Both the position numbers and the translations under genes were made by a program. Below the pieces are notes generated by a model. It did not search any database. It was not told the origin of the DNA and was given only the letters and a program-made list of their open reading frames with translations. Positions 1 through 10,436 of a stretch of DNA of 30,692 nt are shown piece after piece. Origin of the DNA: Eimeria necatrix. Lineage: Eukaryota > Apicomplexa > Conoidasida > Eucoccidiorida > Eimeriidae. The stretch is taken from positions 1-30,692 of the forward strand of contig NW_013654318.1 of NCBI RefSeq assembly GCF_000499385.1, read 5' to 3'. The first letter of the stretch is position 1; every line of letters starts with the position of its first letter.

Positions 1-350
1 CAAGCCTGGTGCATATCCGCGTCGCGCTCAGGGAAGCGCTCGCCTATTGCAGGGGGCAGCCGCAACCTCTGTTCCTGAGACTGAGTCCTTGCAGACCACT
101 TCGTTTTGCATCGTATTTGGGAATCCTGGTGACTGGGACGCTACCGATGGAGTACGGTGCATACCTTCCCGTTTCTACAGGCGGCCTCAGTTGTTGGTGC
201 TTCCTGCAAACTCCTTCGGGCATTGTCGGAACTGTCAAATGTCTGGCGTATGGCGATGGTGTATGCAGATACTATGGAAAAGTGCCTTCAGTGTCTCTCC
301 TTGTTGAATTTTGTGATACTTATGTTGTCAAACGAAGAGTACTAAACTAA
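1..350 (+). CDS. Possible partial exon at the window edge, frame uncertain
   Basis: The first 240 bases are visibly more GC-rich than what follows. One forward frame is open from base 3 to a TAA ending at 350, about 115 codons with no stop back to the window edge, so it could be the 3' end of an exon that starts outside. A second forward frame is open from at least 47 to 307, and a splice-acceptor-like TATTGCAG ends at 51. A third forward frame is open from 157 to 345. With three open frames I cannot choose the coding one, and no domain is recognisable. In the first frame the only early ATG is at about 150, so any protein would begin upstream. GC falls sharply after about 300, which fits an exon giving way to 3' UTR. 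It could also be chance openness in GC-rich non-coding DNA. Confidence 0.25.
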   Translation, partial: SLVHIRVALREALAYCRGQPQPLFLRLSPCRPLRFASYLGILVTGTLPMEYGAYLPVSTGGLSCWCFLQTPSGIVGTVKCLAYGDGVCRYYGKVPSVSLLVEFCDTYVVKRRVLN

Positions 351-3300
351 CATAGACTCGTACTTTAACATGGTTTGAAGTACATTGGTGTTTTAGTATT
401 GGATGCTATGGTTGCTGTGATAAGCCTTTCCCCTGCGTGCGGTTTGGTGCATAGTTGCGGCTCTTCGCCACTGCCCTTGTAACTGTCTGATGATGTTTAA
501 TCCGCAGAGTCATTTGCAGGAGGTAACACGTTTAGAATATCAGAAAGTATTCAGAGTAACCTCTGAAGGTATCTGCGCTTTGTATTAACGTTTGCAGTAT
601 GGTCGGATTTCCTCTTCATCATTGTTCGCGTGCCATCTGTGAAAATGTTTTTTGCAGTCATGGATTACTCTGCGCTACGTATTTCCTTGCGCAGAACGTA
701 CGTAGCTTCGTGCATGTGTGGCTGAATGGAGTTTTTGCAGAGCGTCTGTATTCGTGAATTTGTGCACTGGGATTCACAAGCGGCCTCGTCTACCTCATCT
801 GGCAATTACACCGATCGTTAAACACTTTCCATCATGGCTTTGAGTGACACGAAAATTTTGTATGCGTCTGGAGTTGGCGAATTATTATGTGTACGCATTT
901 GGGAAAGTGCTCCTTGCATGTGCAAACATTTTCCGTCGTCTTTACGTTGACCCTATCGCTGTGCAAATCACTGAAGTATTTCAATATGTCGATCATCACA
1001 TTTTTCAAAAAATCGGGATCCCTTTAGTTCTCTTGTTCAGCTGCCTGCGTAGAAGCCAAAAAAATATCGCTTTTCATAAAATAATTATTTGGTCCTAGAC
1101 ATCAATGATTGCTTTTGTCTCTGTAAAACCCCTTAAGGATGCATGTGGCCTTTAAATGCTTATTCGGCTATAGTGAAGTGAACCCCAGAACGCGTGTGGA
1201 GAAGTAAATCTAGAACCAAGCACATGCTGCTGTCGCGCCAACATTTCATTCATTTCACTGCTCGTTCTTTGTGAGAGTTTTTCCAGGCAAGCAAGAGTCT
1301 TCTAGCACGCAGATGTATTGTTAGCCTTTGACCATCCAGCAGTTCTACTTGTATACGTTTCTGTCACTTCAAGTAGTCGTTTGTAAGCAATAGCCCAAAA
1401 ACATTTTTTGCTTACGGGCCTTCCATACGCGGTGTAACGGCCAGTGCCTTACCAAACAATGGAACAAAGAATCACTCGTTCACACTAAAAGCCTAAAATA
1501 ATTTTTGTTCGAGCTCTATCTGATACATGTAGCGCGAGCAAATATTAAACCGCAACTGAGCGCATCTGCTTGCCTGGAGGGCGCCGAAAACAAAAATGCA
1601 CCTTTTGCACCAAACTGCTGCTTTTCCCCGTCATCTGGACCAAGAGAACTGCGTGTGCAATGGCTGACGGTTAAACATAATTCGACAACACGAAGCTTTT
1701 TCTGACCATTTTGGGTGTTTTTTGCACTATAGTGATATTTATGAATCTAGTGAAGCTCATAAGCCCACGTGTCGATTTATATACTGTCCTTCATAATTAC
1801 TTTCTATGAGTGTCTATTAGCACACCGTTGTGCCACTGTAAATGCAAGACATTTTTTTCAGTTGATTGCAGCTAATTCATATCAAGCGTTTGCGATCACA
1901 AAGACTAGGGGATAGTGCGAAATAAAGTTACTTGTCCTGCGTTCTGAAGAGGTATCCAAGGCTGTGTTGACTACAAACAAAACGTATGGCCACGATTGCT
2001 GATAGTTCAAAGCGCGACCACGCGGCAACGGCACCTTGCCACGGCGCCTGCTCTTCCCGTGAATCCACAGTTTGTGGGCGACTTCCGCCTTCCCTTGCTA
2101 AAATAGGTTTAATGCACGTATTTCCGGCTTTCGCTTGCTTTGAAGCAAGACAGGAGAACTTTTCCATGCAGGAACAAGGTTTCTGTGAGCCAAAGGGAAC
2201 ATTTTCGCGTGATTTTGAACAAATTGGAGCCATTGCTTGTTTTTTATCTTTTAGAAGCAAAGCAACATGAAAGATAGAGTCTGCTGAACGCTTGCACCAT
2301 TACTGATGACAACATGTGCATCATGTGCCTTTGGCAACTGTATACTTACCTTTGACTGCGGCGTGCACTTTTAAACTCTGACATTCCTTCGACTTCGAAC
2401 GTTTCACCAAGCGTGACAATTTCGCCGCGTATTTGTGTGGGCTAGGTAAACACTATTAAAGATGCAAAGAAACTTCAGTGTTGAATCTGCAATGCGCTAC
2501 ATCATTTTCGTGGCTTAGCTAAAAGTTAAAACTTGCACGGAAGGAAAGTACTGTGCACGAACGCGCTTCCAATTTTAGTAGTTGCACTGTTACGTGGTGA
2601 ACTCTGACTGCACCCCGTGTTGCTCACTCTTCCTACGAAGGTGGTGAGCATTATCTGAAGAATGGCACTTGAAGTGTATCTGTTGTAATCAAAATTATCC
2701 GCAGCAGCTTTGACCGAAGGACACAGAAGTATATTTCTTTTTTGCAATAATAAATTTGGGGAAAATACCTTTTTCCATGGGGCCTCGTGGCGTCACGTGT
2801 GATGAGAATGAAAGAATGAAAGGAAAAAATGTTCCTTAATACGGGAAAACAGGTCGTAAGCGTTAACTCAAGAAATCAGCGAGGACCCTGTCAATCAGTG
2901 CTACTCGTACATTGGTTCTTTGCACTGCTAGAGCTACTGGCGCAAAAGGAAGCTGCGCCTTTGCATTATGTAGACGTCGCTTCGCTCCCAGTGCACTCTT
3001 ATGTGAAAATGGCCCAGGAAACTAAAAAGGTGTACGTGCAAAACATCATGAAGTGGTGGAAATATAGTGGGTGCGTTCCCTGTTTGTACCAGCTTCCGGG
3101 TCTTCACAAAGGCGCACGCTTATTGACATCCACCGCCTTTTAGCCGTCGAAAGATTTCTCATGAAAGAATGCTTACAGGCTTTTGCACGCAGCGCCGATA
3201 TGGACTTGGGCATCCACCTTTGGAGTTGAGAAATTCTAGGAGGTGCGGTGAATGCATTGTTCGTAATCTCAGCGCGGAACTGACGGGCTGATGTGTCAAT

Positions 3301-4267
3301 TGTAGTTCCAACCTGTATGCCAACGAATTTCATGGCAATTTACACGTAGAGAAAAACAATAGATACTACGAAATGCTGCCCAGAAACGTTATGCACAAAG
3401 TGGACTGCGACGTAGGCAACAGATGTTTAAGAAAAGGAAAAACTTGAACAGCATTGTGCAGCACTAGCATCATCTGAAACTTCCTTTAGCGTACCACAGC
3501 CATATTTTGACACAGTGGAATCAGTGCATACTTGTTGTCCTGTATTCACCGACATTTACCAAAAGACAGTGAGTTAGATATCAGTGTGCAGAAGCCGCAT
3601 GCCGCGTCCCGCTTTGTAGACATGACGACCCTGGCCCACAATCCGCTGCTGGTGATTGCAGGTTGTAAGCTGAAACGGCTACAAAGTGTCCCGGCGAGCT
3701 AGTGTTAATGCAGGAGGATATGAGTGACTCTGCTGCGGAATAAGCAGTCACATTTTCCCTAAAATGCAGCCTTGCTTCCTTAGGCACTCAGCTGTAGGTC
3801 ACAACGACAGCACGAAGTACAAAGGGCATGAAAGTATTTTTATCTTGTACTTAATTTCCGCTGAAAAATGCTCCCACAGAAATATGAAGTCTTGTGTGTG
3901 TGCACGCACTCGCAACCAGTGACATATGATGCAATTATCAGACGAAAGTTCCGCAACATTCAGGATGTGGGCACAGTTGATTCACAGCAACGATGAACGG
4001 TATTGTTTTGCCGTGGTTCAGCATTACCGTTCCTGGGGAAGAGGGGTTCGCTGTAATCAACTGTATGCTTAAGCCAGCTGTGTATGCCTAAGCTCAACGA
4101 ACACGCTTTGCTGGTTTCTGTGTGAGAATGTAGAAATATTAACTATGAAGTGCATTTTGTTCTGCCTGGATGTCGAAACTTTTCTGTCTTATTTTCTCTT
4201 ATTCGAGAGTTTGGGTGAGGCGAGCAAACAGGCAGTGGGTCCAAATTTTGCTGAGAAAAATATACTC
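351..4267. other. Gene-poor stretch, probably intergenic or UTR
   Basis: No convincing gene is visible here. A 38-codon ORF at 834-950 begins with an ATG in a good eukaryotic context (A at -3, G at +4) but ends quickly and overlaps another open frame (ATG at 862, to 1098). Other open frames of 60-110 codons (1928-2270 on both strands, 2829-3143, 3046-3333 minus) have no recognisable domains and overlap on opposite strands, as expected by chance. A short ORF starting at ATG 4145 has a hydrophobic N-terminus. Small repeats seen are two copies of GAATGAAA at 2806-2821 and an inverted repeat at 2134-2149, listed separately. Confidence 0.5.
2134..2149. repeat. Short palindrome, 7-bp arms (copy 1)
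   Basis: The arms CTTGCTT and AAGCAAG pair perfectly around a 2-nt centre (TG). The same arms with a different centre (GA) recur at 27554-27569. Function is unknown. Confidence 0.6.
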
Positions 4268-4302
4268 AGCTCATGCCACGAATATAATTCGTGGCATGGG
4301 CT
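4268..4302. repeat. Strong inverted repeat / hairpin
   Basis: CATGCCACGAAT at 4272-4283 and ATTCGTGGCATG at 4287-4298 are perfect reverse complements separated by only ATA. The pairing extends outward through one G-T wobble and three more pairs (AGC with GCT) to 4268 and 4302, giving a stem of about 16 bp with a 3-nt loop. It is the tightest long hairpin I found in the window. It falls inside a doubtful short ORF (ATG at 4145) but reads more like a cruciform, transcript hairpin or palindromic binding site than coding sequence. There is no T-run, so nothing suggests a terminator. Confidence 0.8.
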
Positions 4303-5525
4303 TACTGTTTATCATCCAACGAAGTACGCCACGCTCAATGCGCAGTAACACGTTTTAAGGTGTTTTCTCCGCGTAGCAGTTATGTATCAATGCTCATTAG
4401 TAAGATTTGTCGGTATTTTTCATGCAATTGTAGGCGCCAGAGAGAGGAATAAAAGTGCCTCTCAATATGCTTCGAAAATTTTGTTTTGAGGAAACAATAA
4501 GGGATGACAAGCGGACTTCGTGGCGGCGACGAAAACAACAAAGGGCTACGGTGCAAAAGCTAGTTTTATCTGCTGAAGAATCTTCAATGCTGCAGAGCGG
4601 AAGTTGCTTCTAGGGGATGCTGCTCGCTAAATATTAATATCTGGCCCGTCAAGAAATCAGCGAATGGTGTTTTTCTTATTTTAGTAGTCGCTATGTTAAA
4701 ATATTTGGACTGCTATGCTAACTCACTATTTTGCTGCCTCATGAAAAGATAGTAGGCCCACCGCGGAGACCAAAAAATGTACAGAGCGTTTTGCTGTCAC
4801 ATTGGAATCCATAAATGGCCATGCAGATACCACTGTTAAGATGTGTGCTGAGTCCTCTGTTTTATGTTGCATACCCAATTGGCGCAGCTGAGTGCACTGA
4901 CTTCTGGTCACAACGTTATATATTCCTTCATTAGTCGTCGTAACCTTTGAGCTCAGAGCAACCGTATTACTATCTGGGTCTCGACAGTGGTTCAGGATCC
5001 ACGTAGTAAGGGATTTAGATTGCACTGTCGAAGTTCATGCTTTCGATTTCAATTTATGCGCAATGACCCTCCAGGTTTCAGCATGACTGACCTGTACAGG
5101 AAGTACGCCTGCTTGAAGGTGAATTGTAGCTGCTCAGAGATACAAATAGACGCTTTAATCTGCAGGCGAATGTGTTGCTATGCCGCCCGTTGGATTTGTC
5201 TGATTCAAACGTATTATTCATGGTTTCACAAACAATGTGGGTTTTCCAGCTGAACGTACGAGAGTGGTGTTACATGACTCCCTCACAGACGCTATTTTTA
5301 CGCTAGTTTATATTGTGCTTATGTCTTCTGATGCCGCGCTTCTAAACGTTGCAATTGATGCGTGCGTCGAATCCGCTTTCTCACGATTTGTGGGCGTAAA
5401 GATGGTAGAAAGCTCGATTTTTAAGATGAGGCTGCAGCTACCTTAGTCGAAACTTGTTTCGAACGCAGAAATGTCCAGCAAAACAAAAGCAGGGCAAACG
5501 ATTCAAATAGGAGGTGCGTTAGTTT
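4303..5525. other. Gene-poor stretch
   Basis: Only short overlapping open frames occur here (4726-5025 minus, 4987-5253 plus, 5237-5446 plus). None has a recognisable motif, signal peptide or consistent splice context. I see no RNA gene or repeat. Confidence 0.5.
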
Positions 5526-5623
5526 GGGTTTTCTCAGGTGAAACACCATCTACACTAGAAAGCCATCCTCATCGCCTTCATGGGTTTTCTCAGGTGAAAC
5601 GCTGCCATCTACACTAGCAAGCC
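5526..5623. repeat. Two-copy direct repeat, 56-bp period
   Basis: A segment beginning GGGTTTTCTCAGGTGAAAC at 5526 is repeated at 5582 with the same start and a shared CCATCTACACTAG core. Copy 1 is 5526-5564 and copy 2 is 5582-5623. The second copy has a few substitutions and extra bases (GCTG after GAAAC). A 17-bp spacer separates the copies. It is a local tandem duplication, apparently in non-coding DNA. Confidence 0.8.
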
Positions 5624-5871
5624 TGAACTGTGAGCAGCTGCATTCAATTTGACTGGCAAGCTAACTATTAAGTTACAAATGTATTACGGGGCGTCCAACG
5701 ACAAAGTATGTAGAATGCCAAGAAAAATGCACGCGAAATATGAAGCACACTGTATGGACGGCCAGCAAAGTTAAGAACACCTTATTTGGCCCACCTTTGA
5801 AGTTTAAGCGAGTAACTCTTCAGGGAGTATGCGCATGACCGTGCAGCGGACTGAGACGCTGAAAATCACGT
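5624..5871. other. Short intergenic-looking segment
   Basis: No open frame or structure that I can support is present. The segment ends at an in-frame stop (TGA) just before the ATG at 5872. Confidence 0.5.
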
Positions 5872-6087
5872 ATGGCAACAGTCGTAATAGGGCAAAGCCT
5901 ACAGCCAAAGTACTGCCCTATGGAAATGCAAGTTGAAACGGCAAAGCCTTTATGTTTATTTGCTGCGGATGGATTTAGGTACGTGCCTACAATGCTGGAT
6001 CATCATCTTTTGTGTGATCTATATTTGGCAGCTGCACAGATGATATCAGAGTTAGAAGGAGCATATGGACAGACAGTGAGAGACTGA
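5872..6087 (+). CDS. Short hypothetical ORF or first exon
   Basis: The ORF starts at ATG 5872, 9 nt after an in-frame TGA, and encodes 71 residues. The second half is predicted-helix-like with Leu, Ala and acidic residues. A donor-like GTGAGA at 6076 falls exactly between codons, and a good acceptor (pyrimidine-rich tract then TTTTGGCAG) ends at 6189. Splicing these would remove 114 nt and reach a stop three codons later, so both the spliced and unspliced forms end at about 71 residues. No family is recognised. The start context is weak (C at -3). It may well be a chance ORF. Confidence 0.18.
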   Translation: MATVVIGQSLQPKYCPMEMQVETAKPLCLFAADGFRYVPTMLDHHLLCDLYLAAAQMISELEGAYGQTVRD

Positions 6088-8942
6088 AACTAACCAGAAC
6101 TGCACAAAGAAAGACTAGCGTGGCTTAATGCAGGATATAACCCGAAACACATGGCATTGGCTTTCCATGTGTTTTTCTCATTTTGGCAGCCGCCGAGCTA
6201 AGCAGTCGTCGCATAGTCAGTTGAATACTGATAACGGAATTATAGTTTCCGTGTTCATATTGAGAACATCCCTGGCATATGGAAAGGAGTTCGTGTTGAC
6301 GCCTCATACTAGGCAGTGAAGCCAGTGCAAAATGCGCACGCTGCAAAAGCAAACAGAAACTGCGACTTGGCTCGCATAAACACGGGAATAACGCATCGCA
6401 ACTCACAGATGCTCTATTTGACCCAAGCAAACTCACCACGCGGATGCTTATGATAATTAGAAGTTTGAGTATGGTGTCATTTTGCCTTGCAAGGGGATTT
6501 TTACTATCCGAGGCAGTTCGTGAGCCAATACAATTCGGTAAAACAGGAAAAATCAATCATTTTATTGCCATTCATTGGGGTTGGATTGGACGGAGTAGCG
6601 ATGTGCTTTTGGGGTGTGCTTTCAATACAAATACAACATACCTTGGATGTATACATGTTTTGCAGACTGGCTGTAATGCAAGAGTTTGTGGACCTAGGAT
6701 AGGCTGAAAGCACAACAAGTGCAACAGGCCTACAAATGTGCCTGAATGATTTCCTTGAGGAAAATTCGCCACAACTACTTTTGTGCTTTCTTTCTGTATG
6801 TGGCTCAGAACATTTTCTTTTGGTGTGAAGCACGTGCTGCTCTGTGACCTGCCACAGGCTTGGAGCCAAGTGGGGCTGACAGATGAAGCCACATTAAGTA
6901 AACACATGACGGCCTCTGTTGCGTTTTGTGTAAATTATTTATTTTCTTTTGTGTCGAAGAACCGGAAACATTATACCATGTCGTCCTGAAAACCGTACTT
7001 TATTTGGCGACAGTTATTATGGTCTCATGTAAAAACGTTTAGACAGACCTCAGCAATAGAAAACGCAATCGCAAAAAGGATTTTATTCTGTTTTGCGTAT
7101 TACATTTCTGCTTACAGCAAGTATGTGTTGGGGATCGAAAGCTTTAAGACAAAAGCCGCTGCTGGTTGCCTTCCACAAAGTATTTCACCAGCAAAGTAAG
7201 CCCCAAAGGACGTTTGCTTGGCAGAGTGTCCAAGGTGCAAAAAGCATGCAGCGCACGCAAATCAGCGACTCCGACGTAGATGCTCAGCTGCAGAGAAGTT
7301 TATTTCTCGCAGACGGCTCGTTTCTGCCCAGCATACGGGGTGAGCCATGCCGTAAGTATCTTGCCGTGGTCAGAGAGCGTTGTTGATTGTTTTCGGACCT
7401 GGAACCGATGCAAGATAGTAGGTGATCACCCATCAACTGCGTTGTAGCATGTCGTATGCTGGCTTCCATGCGTGGCGGCTTGCTCACAGCTGTTTGTAAT
7501 GGCTGTTGAACGATTTGCTGCAGTTGCACAACATGATTCGTTTCTGCCTCGAGCATTACTGCACATTTTTATGATGAAGGAAGTTGCAATCAAAGCCTTC
7601 GGCCTGAGTCTCATATCGACGTTAAAGTTTTCACTCTTTCTCCATTGCGAATGCAAACGGCCAACGGCGCGATATAGCAGTAGACTTTTCAAAGATAAGC
7701 TCCGCTCAATTTACTAGTACAAGAATAAAGGTCCCAGTGGTATAGGATCAATTTTTGAAGTATTTGACTGTTCCTGAGCTGCGTTGCCGGGATGTTTGTT
7801 GTATGGCAGTCTGCAGATGCGTCGCCAAAGCAGCATTCGGAGAAGTTTGCGAAAGTCCGCAGAAGTACGGAGAAGAAACAGTTATGTTCGTTGAAACCGT
7901 GAGCCATTTGTGACGGCTGTGAGTTGTTTTCGAGAGAGATACAACAATAAAGTGGATCAGGAGAAGACCGACACAGGATCTTTCACTGTAGAACGGTTCC
8001 CCAATGATGCAATAGCTCATATGATGTGTTGCGCGCCTCTGATTTACGTATGTGCCTTATAGCATGAGCACGCAAATGCGTTGTTAGAAATGCCTGCCGA
8101 TTCGTTTCTGCTCCCCAGGACCCCAAAAGTGCTCGCGCTAATGCTAACCTTGTGGTTCACTTGGAAAAATTTTACTTCTGTACCTGTTGTTTTTTCTCGA
8201 CGCAAAGTGGGGTGTGCAGCTTTCTTATATGCACCGGCATCATTCCTAAAGAGAGGCTTTGAACAAGCCTTTGCCATCACTGGCTCAGTGAGTACGTTTT
8301 GGTTGCCGAGTGAGGGCACTTAACCGTGACACAGCAGCTTTGTGAGAATTACCTGAAAATCTGCTCACGAGAATTTCAGCTGCGCATCATACAAAACAGG
8401 AGCAAATGATTGAACTTCTGCTTATTAGTTTTACATTGTGGGCAGCATTTTTGTGGCTCGAATTATTCCTACTTTCACATGAGTACAATAAGCCGCCTGA
8501 CGAAAACCGTGGTCTGCGATATTTAGGTTCACAATCCACACAATTAGCATTACTTTGCTCTCAACACTATAACGTTCCAAGATTGTTTTCCTAGCAACAA
8601 GAGGATGACGGATGGAGCTTGTCCATCCAACTCAAGTTGTTCCACCCAAAGTTCAATGGAGTTTGCATATAGATACTGCTATTAGCACTCTGTATTCTTT
8701 TCCTACACTTTTTACTGACTGTAAGAGGTTCGTAAACGTGACAGATCAGCTTTCATAGAAAAACAACCAGAGTTGGATGCCAGGCTCCTCTCACCTACCA
8801 CTACATGCGTGTCTTCTTTGTTCACGGCTGTCAATCAGCCAATGCGAGACATTAAGCTACGATTTTAATGAAATTGTGAAAACTAGTCGAGCAAAGTGGA
8901 ATCAGATGTGTCTAGCGACTGTCCTAAGAAACAGGGTGCCTG
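6088..8942. other. Gene-poor stretch with overlapping weak ORFs
   Basis: Several frames of 60-145 codons are open (6125-6556 minus, 6504-6907 minus in two frames, 7093-7386 plus, 7472-7717 plus, 8044-8319 minus). The longest, 6125-6556 minus, has a TTG rather than ATG at its 5' end. The frame 7093-7386 looks secretory only if its TTG is taken as a start; its first ATG is at 7123 and removes the hydrophobic part. I recognise no protein domain, RNA gene or mobile element. Confidence 0.45.
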
Positions 8943-9236
8943 ATGATCCTGAGTTGTTCCAAATACGCTCTCGATCCAAACGACAAGCCCCTTCACTACG
9001 TAGAACCAGCCTTCAGAGCATTAGGAACTTTTAATCTGTCAGTAGATGTTACTCATACAAATAAAGTTGGCTTTGCAGTTAATGTGTGCGCAGAAGTTAC
9101 TCATCCAAATAAAGTTAGCTTTACGGAAGAAGCTCAAATTGTTTCACATGTGGTCCGACTGGTTTGGACTTCGGCAGGAACATTGGTGCTGCCAGTGGAA
9201 ATATACACTCATCGAGGAGCCAATTCTTCCTCTTAA
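8943..9236 (+). CDS. Hypothetical ORF with internal 16-residue tandem repeat
   Basis: ATG 8943 opens a 97-codon frame ending in TAA. An in-frame TAA lies 18 nt upstream, and an AAACAG that could act as a splice acceptor lies between the two. Residues from about 34 onward look beta-rich, with alternating Val/Phe and polar residues. They contain two tandem 16-residue units (DVTHTNKV... and EVTHPNKV...) produced by a 48-bp duplication at 9044-9139. The duplication length is a multiple of three, so the frame is kept. There is no signal peptide and no known family is recognised. The peptide composition looks more protein-like than most ORFs here, but the -3 base (C) is poor and the length is modest, so chance is a real alternative. 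Confidence 0.28.
   Translation: MILSCSKYALDPNDKPLHYVEPAFRALGTFNLSVDVTHTNKVGFAVNVCAEVTHPNKVSFTEEAQIVSHVVRLVWTSAGTLVLPVEIYTHRGANSSS
9044..9126. repeat. Two-copy direct repeat, 48-bp period
   Basis: The first copy (9044-9078) and second copy (9092-9126) share TTACTCAT, then CAAATAAAGTT and GCTTT, with scattered substitutions. They lie inside the 8943-9236 ORF. Confidence 0.8.
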
Positions 9237-9485
9237 TTGGATCATCGAGAAAAATATGATCGATAATTTGTATTTTCGCGTTTTCAATGAGTAGAGACAA
9301 CAAAGCACCAATAGGCTAGAATTTTTTATAATGAAGTCGAGCTCAGCTCCGGTCACTCCATAGTGTTTTGATGCGTCAGAATACGCGACTAGCTTCACGG
9401 GGTAGCAAGCCGACACTTTTTATGTTAAAACGGCAAAGACTAAGGAGCAGAATGAGAAAAGCGCTCCCTTATCTGCGACACAGGG
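9237..9485. other. Short intergenic-looking segment
   Basis: Only minor overlapping open frames (9144-9416 minus) are seen. Nothing is recognised. Confidence 0.45.
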
Positions 9486-10100
9486 ATGAAGCCTGGGGCT
9501 AGATGTGTAGACAGCGTCTTATTCAGCTGTGGCACTGCGCTGAAAAAAGAACAATTGAAGAAAGCAGTATATACTCGGTTTTTCTGCCATCAAAAGATTT
9601 TTTTCTGGTGCCTTCGCTGGAATTTGTTGTTGGCATTTGCCTCCCGATTGGCGCAATGTTGCGGGATCTTGGCGCGGAGGACGCTCTCGGTAGCCGGTTT
9701 CAGAGGCAAAATCCCCCAAAACTTCGATTTTTACTTCTTCAACGCATACGTTTAGAGCAGGTTGAGGGACATTTCAGTACTACGAGGCCTTGCGTTGCCC
9801 AGAACTGGAACCGACCCGGCAGTGTTGCATCTGCAGCTACAGTGTGGTGTGCACGGTTTGCCGCGAACCCCCCACATCGTTTTCGTACTTCGCTACACAG
9901 GTGTGCACATATTCATCAAGGATGGAGGCATTCAAAAAAAGCCTTTCATGCATAGTTATTCATGTTCCCGTGTTTTTCAGCCTCCCCAAGGCCTTCTGTG
10001 TCTGTTGTTGCTTGTTTTCCCGCACGCTGCACAAAGCTCGCCGACCTTCCAGAGTAGAACACCCTATATTAATTATGCAGCAAGGTCCAGGTTTCTCTAG
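9486..10100 (+). CDS. Alternative spliced model with cysteine-rich exon
   Basis: A three-exon model fits GT-AG rules with every junction in phase 0. Exon 1 is 9486-9689 (ATG, 68 codons, donor GTAGCC). Exon 2 is 9778-9900 (41 codons, acceptor ATTTCAG, donor CAG/GTGTGC). Exon 3 is 9981-10100 (acceptor preceded by TGTTTTTCAG, stop TAG). Introns would be 88 and 80 nt. Exon 2 has six cysteines in 22 residues, spaced C-x8-CC-x-C-x5-C-x2-C, which includes a CxxC-x5-CxxC knuckle of the sort that binds zinc. Exon 3 begins with a run of leucines resembling a short membrane segment. The model is my construction and competes with the uninterrupted frame 9503-9955, which covers much of the same DNA; at most one is right. 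No named family is recognised. Confidence 0.22.
9503..9955 (+). CDS. Hypothetical 150-codon uninterrupted ORF
   Basis: ATG 9503 opens the longest simple forward ATG-start frame outside the 14.7-kb candidate: 150 codons ending in TAG at 9955. The middle has a hydrophobic stretch at about residues 37-53, rich in Val, Phe, Leu and Ile. The C-terminal third is rich in Arg, His and Ala with several Trp. There is no N-terminal signal peptide. All three forward frames are partly open between 9486 and 10137, so openness alone is weak evidence, although the region is richer in GC than its flanks. The alternative is the spliced model at 9486-10100. Confidence 0.25.
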   Translation: MCRQRLIQLWHCAEKRTIEESSIYSVFLPSKDFFLVPSLEFVVGICLPIGAMLRDLGAEDALGSRFQRQNPPKLRFLLLQRIRLEQVEGHFSTTRPCVAQNWNRPGSVASAATVWCARFAANPPHRFRTSLHRCAHIHQGWRHSKKAFHA

Positions 10101-10145
10101 CTATGACATCTCTATTCATATTTCATATGTAGAATAGAAAACCTT

Positions 10146-10210
10146 ACCTCCGTGGGAGGCTATACGGGCGGAACGTTGTAGTGCTGCACACTACATAGAG
10201 CGTTCCGCCC
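10146..10210. repeat. Compound hairpin downstream of the ORF island
   Basis: GGGCGGAACG at 10166-10175 is perfectly complementary to CGTTCCGCCC at 10201-10210. Inside it, GTAGTG (10178-10183) pairs with CACTAC (10189-10194) around a 5-nt loop, and T10177-A10195 adds a further pair. Together this is a two-part stem of about 17 bp with a small asymmetric bulge. Just upstream, CCTCC-GTG-GGAGG at 10146-10158 is a second small hairpin. The placement about 65 nt after the last plausible stop would suit a 3'-UTR or small structured RNA element, but no RNA family is recognised. Confidence 0.7.
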
Positions 10211-10436
10211 AGTCCCGACAGCTTTGGTCCCATACTCACATCGTAATCCACTAGCAGATACGTCGTTCAAAATGCCATTGACGGATATAACAAAACATGG
10301 ACGTATGCAGCACAGCTTTGCCAACTAGCAGGCACATCCCACCAACCCACAAAAGTTGCTTTCGCCCGCAAGCTCCGCTCTGCCGAACCGTGCCAGCCTT
10401 CTCTCTTACTAAAGTGGCAATTCCAAGTAAGCTCTA

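Noticed and set aside
6125..6556. 143-codon minus-strand ORF
   Set aside because: Its 5' codon is TTG, there is no good start or domain, and it overlaps other open frames in both directions.
7093..7386. Secreted-protein-like ORF
   Set aside because: The hydrophobic start depends on a TTG initiation; the first ATG (7123) lies beyond it.
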